Assembly (NCBI GenBank): GCA_004794655.1
Contig: SMMW01000585.1
Location: forward strand, 7,377,501 to 7,441,500
Origin: Marisa cornuarietis
Taxonomy: Eukaryota > Mollusca > Gastropoda > Architaenioglossa > Ampullariidae
DNA: 64,000 nt
Reading direction: 5' to 3'
Positions 50,404-64,000 of this stretch are shown here, one piece after another (the stretch's first letter is position 1; every line of letters begins with the position of its first letter). The notes beneath the pieces were generated by a model. That model searched no databases, was not told the DNA's origin, and saw nothing but the letters and a program-made list of their open reading frames with translations. A program made the translations under genes and the position numbers.

Positions 50404-50731
50404 CTCTTCACTGAAATAAGTATGTGGGTTCCCGATGAATCCTTACTATGTTTGACTAGTAGAGGTGTATGTGTGCCAACTATTTCGCCCGTGAAGAATG
50501 GTCCGCTTGTCGCACCACTGAAAGATTCGATCGCCTGATGTGCGGCAACTTGAAAGTAAGCGGCGTGCAGAAAGCCGATCGAGGACGGAAACACCCGACT
50601 ACTCTCCGAAACGCAAATATTTTGATGGACAGGGGAGACATGAACGACAACTCTAAACTTTTTCTGCGTTTCGTTTCAGTAAAGTTGCTATTTTCTATAG
50701 TCTAGTTTAGCTCCACGACAGTTTTGACAAC
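50404..50731. promoter_or_regulatory. Probable bidirectional promoter between reductase and SNARE genes
   Basis: The minus-strand reductase and plus-strand SNARE gene diverge from this region, which is richer in CpG than the AT-rich introns around it. On the minus strand a strong donor-like site (AAGAG followed by GTGAGA) places a likely 5' UTR exon of the reductase ending at 50404. The SNARE start codon is at 50732. Transcription starts for both genes would then lie within about 300 bp. No TATA box is evident. The exact start sites are inferred. Confidence 0.45.
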
Positions 50732-52223
50732 ATGGCAGATTGGAGCAAAACAAGAAATGGTGCTTCCTGGTTTTCTTAATTATTTACTTTGAAATATGGT
50801 TTGCAGATTTGAATGTAACAAATTTGAATTTTACGTGCCTGAGAAAAGTCTCATCATTAGCTTAATGGAACGTCATTAACCTGTAACCCATTCTGTCTTA
50901 GCTACTTAGTATTATTTTTAATACGCTTCCAGTTTTCGTTTGTATTTACGCGCTTGGTCTGTATAGAATGCATTTTTTTCTTCTACATGCCTACGTGACT
51001 GTATTTTCTGTTAACAAAGAATGGTAACATTTAGAAGAATGCAGATGCTGTTGTGTATGATAATTTCATACTCATTGTTTATATAGACTATGAAGGTATC
51101 GCGTATATACGAGACCATTTTGTCGTGCATTTACATTTTATTTTACTTAAGCATAATTTATTGTTTGACTTGTAAAATGAAGCTGAAAGATGGATAAGTG
51201 TCATTGATTAGTGCATAATTGTTGAAGGGACCACAACTGAAGAGATTCTTGACAACGAAAACCAACAGCGCGTTGAAGGATTAGCAAACAAAGTTTCTCG
51301 ACTCAGAGGGGTATGTGCTTTATGAATAATTATGAAATGAGGAACACTCTTTTATGATGTTGAGTAATTGTTTAGAGGAGTATTTGTTTCATGTTTTCAT
51401 TGTACCCTTTATGAATAAGTGGGATGTTTTGGACTGGGCATGGAAATAATATCTTTTACCGTTTCATAAATTTCTTCCGGATTGCAGGTGGATGAATTTT
51501 AGCTGATATATAATAGAGTATGTGTACTGGCAAAGTTTATAGTGGAGAATCTTTTACTCTATCAAGTCATCAAGATCAGAAAGTAGAAAACAGATTTAAT
51601 AATTTGATTCAAATGTAGGCTTCATTTTGCTTCATTGAAATAAATCCAATTTGAGTGGCTCATCAATAAAGTTATTTTTGATGTCACAGATTGCTTTGGA
51701 ACTTGAATCAGATTCGAAGGACTCTGTTCGTTATGCAGATGGTATGGTAAGTTCAATTGCTGATGAATTTGAAAAATAAAAATGTTAAGATGATTTTCAA
51801 GCAGATTATTATAGCTGTTAAGCATTAAGGGGTTCATAATCATATTCATTATCTTAAAAATTGGAAATAAGAAAACTATGACATTAGAGATACGCTTTGC
51901 TACAGTTTCCTAATTGTTTATTATCAGCATCAAATATCTTCTCTTTTTTGTTGTACTTCTTTCTTGACATTAATCCTCTCATCACCTTTTTTGCTCCATG
52001 ATGTAACTATAGACATTGCATGGTCTGATACTGGAGATTAATTTTGTTGCAGGTTTCAGATTTTGGGAGCGCAGAGGGTCTTTTAACAGGAACAATGAAT
52101 CGCCTATCAAACATGGTATCATCTGGCCGGAACAATCGCCGTCTCATGTGTTACATCATATTGGCTCTAGTTGGACTGTTTATCATTGCCTACTATTTAA
52201 TTTCTCATGTGACTGCTTCATAA
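50732..52223 (+). CDS. BET1L: BET1-like Golgi Qc-SNARE (GS15), complete
   Basis: Small tail-anchored SNARE for vesicle fusion in Golgi transport. Coding exons are 50732-50759, 51228-51310, 51690-51746 and 52053-52223, giving 112 aa (human BET1L 111 aa). The N-terminus MADWSKTRN matches the family's MADW start. A Qc-SNARE helix spans roughly residues 11-78, with SDFGSAEGLLTGTMNRL near its end. A single hydrophobic anchor covers residues 87-106 (LMCYIILALVGLFIIAYYLI), followed by six residues. The first coding exon holds only nine codons plus one base and uses a weak donor (G then GTGCTT), but splicing there gives the correct frame. A polyadenylation signal AATAAA lies at 52462-52467, about 240 nt after the stop. 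It is head-to-head with the reductase gene and is followed on the same strand by JMJD7. Confidence 0.93.
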
Positions 52224-52461
52224 TTTCAGATGTATGTGCTTGGGTTTGTCATTGTCTCATTTTTAGATGGGCCCATTTCACAGCAACAAATCTTTTTCAT
52301 TTTAACTTTTAAGACGAAAGTAACTTAATCTAAAGGGAAAAAACTGCATTTGTGTATATGACGTACAAATGTGTGTACATGATTGGTTTTACAAATGATA
52401 TATAATGATAGTCATTCCCTTGTCTCTCTGTATATACTCTTTACAAGTGGTGGTCAGGGAG

Positions 52462-52467
52462 AATAAA
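52462..52467 (+). terminator. Polyadenylation signal of BET1L
   Basis: AATAAA 239 nt after the stop codon; further AATAAA copies lie near 53120 and 53370. Confidence 0.55.
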
Positions 52468-54321
52468 AGGGTTATTCAAAAAAAATTGTATCATATATTT
52501 GACATATTTGTATGTAATTATACTATACTACTGTGTTGAAGTGTATTGCATGATGATTGAACAAAGTGCCATCTAGACACATGATCCACTGCCCAAATGG
52601 TAATATTCCTAGAGGATATTAATGCTTCATTGATATTTTTCTCTGACATTGGTTTTCCTTTTACTACATTACCTCTGCCACTTTTTTCTTTGACCGTTTC
52701 TCTATCTAATTCTATTTTTCTTACCCCTCCTTCATGCTTCTGTTTCTTAGTCATTTATTCTGCTTTAAATGTGCATGTTGTATCCTGAGGGAATCGGTAA
52801 ATTTATATACTGCACATAGTTTGTACAGTGCATATCCACATTTTTTCACTGTGCTGTAGAAGTACAATCATTCTCTAATATGTGTAATGACAGACTAGTA
52901 ATAGTTTTGGGCTCATGTTCTCTTGAGCATATGATTAGTTTTGATTGTTGAAATCTCTTGTACCAGTACAACTGGGACAATAATCTGTGATAAACTGAGG
53001 TAAAAGGTCATTAAAAGCCACATATTACTTCTTTATCATCTTTGTTCAGTAAGTATAGATTGTCCATTGCAGACCTCAACTAGAAACATTACTTCTTGCT
53101 ATAATGTTGAACTTTTAAGAATAAAGTTTGTAAACAGAAGAAAATGATGGAAAACTGTCTTTACCTTCATCCTCTATTTCTGGTCTGCACTTTTTCAGAT
53201 AGGATGTATGCAGTCCAAAGTGTGTGTGTGTGCACATGTGGAAGAGATTGAGACTTAAGTAAAGATATATGTGCATGTGTACTGAACCGTGGACACATAA
53301 AAAGTACAAGTTAATTTTTCTTATGTGATAAAATTTGATTGTCTAACACTTCTCCTTCCTTCATAATCTAAATAAACTTTTGTGGAAACTTCTTGTAAGA
53401 TTTCTGCATGGCCATTCACTAACTGCTTATCTGAAGTGTTGATGGTTGCGCATACAGATATGAAATATCTTTATTGAAGTCCATGCTGGTGTCAACATCA
53501 AGAATAGTAATTACAAGACAGGTCATTGTTTTTGGGTGGTTTTTTGTTTTTTTTTTGGGGGGGGTGTTTTTTTGTTTTGTTTTGTTTGTTGTTTTTTTTT
53601 TGTCATGAGTAAATGGCACCGGGGAATTGGCCACAGTAGTTTATGATGGATGCAAAAGCTCCATTTCTAGCGAACACTATGTCCTGCGGTTTCTCATTCA
53701 GGAGAAGTATAAGGACTGAGCAGTGAGCACTACTTCGCTTTTCAACAGGAGGCGATGGTTCGTATTCCTCTACAAATACAAATATTTTTAATATACCCGA
53801 GCATGCGGAAAACAGTCTGTAGTTCGTGAAAGTCCGCGGTCAGACGATGTCGCTCATTGTTAAGCTTGTAGTAATGATAGGTTAGTGTGGCAGTCAATAG
53901 TAATGCTTTATACACACATTATGGTGAAATATTAGTGTTTGGTTGATATATAAATGAGTTGCGGAATAAAAGACGTCGCTAAATTATTCCAGTCTATGTT
54001 TTTAAGTTACATCGCACACGATTTCCGCCATACCTCTACACTCATTTATGAAAGTAATGAAGCGACTCTAGATCAACAATCCCAACTATTTTTCGGAAGT
54101 GTCATGAGTGAGCGGAAGGTACGCCTGGGTACTCGCTGTAAAACGTATAGGAAGGAAGAAGGTTGGGAATGGCACATGAAAAAAAGTCAAATGGATAAGC
54201 GAAGGACCTGATGTAAAACCTGCAGGTGACAGTACGTTTGTTACATGTAAATTTTACTATCTACCAAATCAAAGGAAGTTGGAATCCTAAGATTTAATCG
54301 AATTTTCGTCTGTCTTAGGTA

Positions 54322-58286
<3,965 letters not shown>

Positions 58287-58398
58287 CATAAGAGGATACA
58301 AGCAGTTTTAGAAAATGCACATTATATTGTGCACATCATGTCATGAAGGTAAATGATGTCTCAGATATTAAAGAGAAAAAAACATGTTTTATGAGTGA

Positions 58399-58404
58399 AA
58401 TAAA
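58399..58404 (+). terminator. Polyadenylation signal of JMJD7
   Basis: AATAAA 113 nt after the stop codon in an AT-rich 3' end. Confidence 0.6.
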
Positions 58405-58409
58405 ACATT

Positions 58410-61400
58410 TGCAATACAACTAAATATTATCGTGATGATGTGGATGTACCTGAGCTTTAATGTATGTTTTAGAAAGTAAATTTGTTGATGGCTTGCAAGC
58501 TATCTGTCCTAACATATAAATAACTTTTTATTTATTAATAATTTGTAAACAAAAGGATGCTGATGAGCATTAATGAACATGAGGGCAACAAAAGTGGAAA
58601 AAAGTCTAGTAATAGTGAAAATTTAATGATTTAACAGAGACAATGGAATTCGTATGCTGACCAGACAGCCTTGCAGGCATACCCATGAAAGACATTTGTC
58701 ATTGGTTCTCAAGATAACTGATTTCTTTTCTTGCAGCCATTATTTACTTTTGACCGATTGCACTGAATGTCGGATAGTCTAATTATGTTTTTGTGCATAG
58801 AGTAATCGTTTCTTTCTAGTTTTACTTGAATGCAATGATATGTTTCTAGCAATGTCTATATTTAATTAATACTCCTAGCTTATTAAAGTTTCATTATTCT
58901 ATAATTAAATCAGCCCCTCAGACTCTAGCCTTGTGGTTATTGTATTTTGTAACAATTCACTTTGTTGCAAAAGATCTAATAGAATGTTTTGTTTACAGAA
59001 TTTCTGATCTTTGTAACCAGCAAATCACTTTGTCTAGCACTTTTAAACCTTCTGGTTTCCTATATAACAGTTCTGGACTGTGTTAAATGACTTTGGATTA
59101 GCTCCATTTCCCAATTCTTTCAGTGGCTCAACAAAATTCTTAATGATCAGAACTTTTGTCAACTTATGAAGAATCTTTCAAACTGAAAGGAATGTAAGTG
59201 GTGTAGAAGTATTGCTACTAAAGTAAACTTCATGATAGCAAAAAGTAGTAACCAAAATTAAAAACACTTTGTGCATGGAATTAGTCTTTTATCATTTGTA
59301 TTGTGTGAAAATAGCACAAGATAAAACAACAGACTGGCAACCAATATTTCATATGAAAAGTTGTTTAACATCAAAAATTTTAATAAGAAAAAGATACACT
59401 TGAAAACTGACAGCAAGAAGCTAACAAACATGCCTATTTTGAAATACAATCAGATAGCTACTATTGTACACACAATTCTACATTATCTCCTTTGAAGCAT
59501 TTTACTAATTTAGAAGTCTTGCTGACGTATATTATACACTTAGCTAACTGCTGAAATGATGTTAGATTAAAGTACAGAAAATAGCTGTCACAAATAATTT
59601 GGGTGAAATATATGACATAATAAGTCTTGAGTATATCTAAAATTTTGCAATCAGAAAATTATGAGCCGGTTTACTTTGGAACACACAAAAATTAATTTTC
59701 ATCTATGATCCTGTTCATACAGTTGCTCTCAGAAACTGGGCATCATATACAGGTTAATATGATATTCTGCCAATTGTCCCAACTAGAATATTTGCATGGA
59801 ATGACCCTGCAGTAAAAATTTCTATTTTTCTTTGTTTTGGAGTAATATCTTAAACCTTTTTCATTAAGCATCACTTTCTTAGTAAGGTAAGCATGACTTT
59901 ATGTAATAAGAAGAAAGCAGACAATGATCAGTCACTTGATCTTACATCCTTTCCTGAGCATTATTCTTTTTTTCTAACAGTCTACAGTAAAAGTCACTGC
60001 TGGACAGCGGGACAACATAATAAGATTTTTGCCATCCTGATTTCTTATCATAGATAGTCCTGGGTTTTTTTATATGCACATGTACACATGTAAGCAAGCA
60101 TTTACACAGTGTAATCTGTAGAAAGTTATTTTTAATTGCTATTATGTTATTACCTGAAGTCCATCCACACATTTCTGCTGCAGTCACAAAAACAGAATTT
60201 CAACACTTTTAGTGACAGCATCATCTACTAAAAATAGTATTTTGATCAATACTGAAGCCTACACACCAGGCAAAAACTATTTTGTTACATTGTTTGTCTC
60301 AGTTACTGTTAATTTAATATCAGATTTTACAAACTTCAGCCATTAGGACACAATTTGGGGTAACTGGTTGATGTAAGAACAGGAAATGATATTTCCTGAA
60401 GGCTAAATAAGGGGGTGAGTAAATATATCTTGTAATTTTAGGGTGAAAAAAACAATTTTTCAAATTGTGTTGCTAAAAGAATGCAATATATTTTGTAACT
60501 AAGACCTTGGAGGTTCTGTTTTTTTTTTATCCTTGTTGCAGCTACTTTGTCTTTTAAAAACCTATCGTTAAATAACCCTTTCAATGTCGCAGAAGTCATT
60601 AGATGATAAGCACTTGACCATCTTTCATAAAATAGTTTACAGTCTACTGACTCACTGGAATGTGCTACTACCAATGTATCACAATTTTTTTTTTTTTATC
60701 AAAGGAGGAAAACGCATCCAAAAAGGAAAAAGCCAAGGATTAAAGCAAACATCAAGATGTCTGCAGAATGTATCACATTGAAAGCCAGTAGGATTAAAAG
60801 CATCAGTGTAAACAAGACAGAAATATATTTGCCATCACTTCTTGTAGTATCACGTTAAAAATATATCTGTAAGTAAAAACTTTAAAATAACAAATAGTAA
60901 ATCAGCTTTCAAGCAAATAACATTCACAACACTGATGATTCCTCTTTTGTTCAAAACATGGAATGCATCGCTTTTAGACTTGTTCCCTTTCCTCCCAGTC
61001 CCATTTTTTGCTGGAACTATTGGCTGTCTTTAGCATTAGAAATCAAAATAAATATGAGGGTATATAAATATGCACTCACTCACCCAGTCACTTCCCTTAT
61101 GCAGCTTTCTCTCTCTCTGTTGCTTATTTTCTTCACTTTTAAACTTTCTGAAAATGTTGGCTACGAGGATAAAGATTGCAATGAATTATTTTTAAAATCT
61201 GCAAACATATTAGTAGGAACCGAATATTTCCAATAAGTTGATTGAATAGTTTCTAAAGTGTCAAGCTCACACAGCCCCATCAGAAAGAAAACTTATTACC
61301 TGTACGCCTAAACGAGATGTGCAAGAGCGCAAGAAAAACTGGCAACTTGTTGCACATGCGGTCTAGGAAGGAACCCATCTGCGCTGAAGAGGTCTTAGGT

Positions 61401-62617
61401 CGGAATATTTCTTAGAAACCATCTCCAGCAAATATAACTGGACAGATGATTTCACAAGCATTAATTGTGATGGGTCAACGTTGGACCTGCTCATATATAG
61501 TGTTTCTTGAGATACAGATATAACGTCCTTGGGGAGGGTACAGAACAAGGAAAACAAGAAAGGGAATTTATCTTAGCAACAACGAAAATAGTTTTCTGCC
61601 CCCAGCAGTACTGATTCGCAGCAGATTTCTATGCTTCAGAGCGTCTCGAGCTAGGACAAAATAAGAGAAGAGCACCACTGTGCCAATCTTTTGCACAACG
61701 CCATAAATCGCGATTAAAGATACATGTAAGGAATAATAATTATTACAATGCGCCATAAAGAAATCATGTTTGCTCGGTTGAATGGCTCTGTTGTGAGTCG
61801 CATACGAAAAAAATAGTTCTCACTATCAATTAGGTCAGCTGTGTCGTGTTAACTGTTTAGCAGCCTAGCTGTTATCTTTCTGTTCTGACCGTCGAGGTGG
61901 GTCCTTCTCGACTTAGATTCACATGTTACGGAAGGGATACCGTCACACATTAGCTAGCTCTAAGCAGTCATTGCATTTTTAACAATTGTGTAAATTATGC
62001 TTTTTGCGATACAGCGTGGCTGATGCTGCAATTTTCTGAGTGAGATGCGCTAAACGCAAGGCAGATTTGATGAATAATGGTACAGCAGCAAAACTAATAT
62101 CTGTACATAACTGTGTTCTGAAAAACAAAAGTCAAATTTCTTTCGTCGGATTAGTCTTAGAACATTTTTTTCTTCAGCATTGATGCCTTTTCCACAGCAG
62201 TGATATGCAGGCATAGTTCTTCGATTATCTTTTGTGGCGTCCGTAGTTCACTGCCTCCCTTCAAGATCAACTCCATCCCTTCTTCTTGTGCTGTTATTAT
62301 TTTCCTCTGTCCAGTGTGTCATCATCCTCATCATCATCATTTTAGGTACATTATTTTCATGTAGGAAATGATGGACCTTGTTCAGGTATGTTTCTTTGCT
62401 CTTACATATCAGGTATGATAAGGCTATGTTTAACTCGTCAAATTCGCACTCTGAGGAGAAGTGTTCGCGAACTACGAAAAGATTTTAACGCACGTTTCTG
62501 CGTAGCCTGGCCTGACTGTCTTCTGTGTCCAAACTTTGGAAGCAGGATCGCATGTTTCTTATATCTACTGGTGCACGGAAGTAGACAGGTTCGCCCTCGA
62601 CGAAGCCCACCTCTCGC
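58410..62617. other. Intergenic, no gene recognised
   Basis: AT-rich to about 61.2 kb, more mixed after. No domains on either strand. The 3' UTR of the ENDOD1-like gene (minus strand) must occupy its right end. (CAT)n-like repeats lie at about 62320-62341. Confidence 0.5.
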
Positions 62618-64000
62618 CTACAGATGCAGTGTACGTGAAACGTCATGACGAAGCTCGCTGCAAGCTCCGTTAGCAGCTGGGAAGAGCGTGACATCGGCAT
62701 CTGAGGGCAGTCGTTTGTAAATGTCCTGCAGCAACATTTCCAGCTGCAGCACCGGTGCCACCACCACCCCACCGCCGGCCCCTGTGTTCCGAGCGTATAT
62801 GGCGAACGACAGGTGCTTGTGACCCTTGGTCTCCTCATCTTTGTACATGGGATAGTAATCGTTTTCGTAGTTTTTCTTGGTGGTGGTGGCGGTGGGCTTA
62901 GTGTTATTGCTGTCCACGCAACAGACGGCCATCCAGAACATGAAGGGCACGTTGACGTCATTTCCAATAGTCTCGATGGGATCGTGAGAAGGAATGACGC
63001 CAGCCGTCACATACAGCGTTGGACCATGGTGCTGTTGTACCTGATGATGATGGTGATGATGCCCATAAGGGTGTCCGGAGGGCAGGAAATCTGCCGGCGA
63101 GACTTCTGGCAGGCCACACTTCTTCAAGCCAAACTGTCGCACTGTCAGGACGGCCTTGTGCCAAGAGGGAAAGAGGCTGGAGTGCATAGGTGCAGTGTTT
63201 GTCAAAGCGAAGGTGGACACACGCGAGGCTGGGTCAGGGCCGGCCAGCTCCGGCCACAACAAGTGGGCAGTGCGATAGGTACTTGCACTGTAGTCTGCCG
63301 GTAGCACCTGTCGAGAAACATGCATGCACACCTTTAAAAGAAAGTTGGGGAAATTCTGTTGGGACGTAGTTTAATTAACAGCAGGTAATATGCACACGTC
63401 TTCTTGTAAAGCTATTAACTAGATAAGGTACTTGACAACTATAGCACCATCAGACTATTTTCCGCCTTTCACATTCCTTTCTTAATCTTTTTCACCTGGT
63501 GAGCACCCAGTTCGCAGGTGTGGTCGTTTTGGCAACGTCCTAAGTCTTCAAGACTGATAATGCCTCTTCGAGCCTTCTTCAAGAACCACGCTGTGTCTTC
63601 TTCCTGATCCACGAGACCTGTGAGATAAATAATCTTTCCTAAGGTTATCTTCACACACTACCTATTATTTTTCTTCTTCCTCTTTATATTTCTTCTTCCT
63701 ACACCGACAGGTAAAATCACTGTCTGTATAGGTGAGGGTGCACGTGTTCATGTCGTGCGTGTCCCTTCACACATTGGTCTGCATGTGTTTGGTGATGGGT
63801 GGGAGAGGAGAGTAGATTGATAATGCCTTCGTCTGCTAGACCACGGAGCAACATCGTGGTTATACTGAGCTCGTTTTGTGAAACTATTACAATATAGAAG
63901 AATTCTCCCTGCAATAAAGAAATAGCCCTACTGAAACCTTGCACTTTTACCATGCTCAATGAAGAACGTCGTGTCGGGCCAGTTAGTATCCCCGATCTCG
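62618..64000 (-). CDS. ENDOD1-like DNA/RNA non-specific endonuclease-fold protein, 3' part
   Basis: The gene runs off the window edge. Minus-strand exons: 64000-63951 (partial), 63617-63496 and the terminal exon 63307-62618, which join in frame to about 287 codons. The 63.6-kb exon has ARRGIISLEDLGRCQ. The terminal exon holds the endonuclease core: STFALTNTAPM (family (T/A)FTLTNIVPQ, with the metal-binding Asn), LYVTAGVIPS, VNVPFMFWMAVCCVDSNN and SFAIYARNTGAG. The usual DRGHLNP active-site segment reads YRTAHLLWP: the catalytic His is kept but Asp, Arg and the following Asn differ. A histidine-rich stretch of six consecutive His follows PYG. ENDOD1 relatives are secreted; the N-terminus, where a signal peptide would be, lies outside the window. 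Nuclease activity is uncertain. An invertebrate ENDOD1-like family member is the best reading. Confidence 0.8.

Noticed and set aside
53954..54211. 85-codon plus-strand frame upstream of JMJD7
   Set aside because: No match to the JMJD7 N-terminus, which is fully supplied by the exon at 54322; it may be 5' UTR or intergenic.
58927..58950. SINE-like TAGCCTTGTGGTTATTG
   Set aside because: Too short; no B box or tail nearby.
62485..63304. Long frames overlapping the ENDOD1-like terminal exon on both strands
   Set aside because: Shadows of the GC-rich coding exon; none shows the endonuclease motifs.

Overview
The window is nuclear DNA of an animal, most likely a mollusc and plausibly a gastropod. 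Genes are split by GT-AG introns of 0.3-4.3 kb, intergenic space is large, and there are many decayed LINEs, tRNA-headed SINEs, hAT and Tigger-like DNA transposons and long microsatellites. The protein-coding exons are closest in character to ordinary bilaterian housekeeping genes; the taxon is an inference, not read from a marker gene.

Layout. 1-25 kb has no confident host gene. It is relatively GC-rich and holds a perfect 178-bp tandem duplication (2525-2880), a (GAT)36 array (3133-3240), a decayed endonuclease/reverse-transcriptase LINE (about 8030-9290), a frameshifted THAP zinc-finger remnant (about 9603-9880), a complete but frameshifted hAT element with terminal inverted repeats and a probable 8-bp target duplication (13508-15086), (TG)n and (GATA)n arrays, and a Tigger-like element with a nested LINE tail (24172-24908). 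About 26.1-33.6 kb is AT-rich without coding potential. It carries a SINE split by a hAT deletion derivative, and a diverged duplication of that segment which still shows the empty insertion site.

33.6-58.3 kb is the gene-dense core. On the minus strand lies a fatty acyl-CoA reductase (12 coding exons, 524 aa, 47868 down to 33624). Head-to-head with it on the plus strand is a BET1L/GS15-type Golgi SNARE (4 coding exons, 112 aa, 50732-52223), followed by JMJD7, a JmjC lysyl hydroxylase (8 coding exons, 310 aa, 54322-58286). All exon junctions in these three models keep the reading frame. Introns of the reductase and of JMJD7 hold several LINE fragments, including a 5'-truncated reverse-transcriptase insertion with a 12-bp target duplication (37432-38462).

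62.6-64.0 kb on the minus strand is the 3' part of a gene for an ENDOD1-like secreted DNA/RNA non-specific endonuclease-fold protein, cut by the window edge, with an altered active-site motif.

The genes do not form a pathway: ether-lipid/fatty-alcohol synthesis at peroxisomes, Golgi vesicle fusion, and hydroxylation of translation-associated GTPases are independent functions. The one apparent regulatory link is the short, probably bidirectional promoter between the reductase and the SNARE gene.
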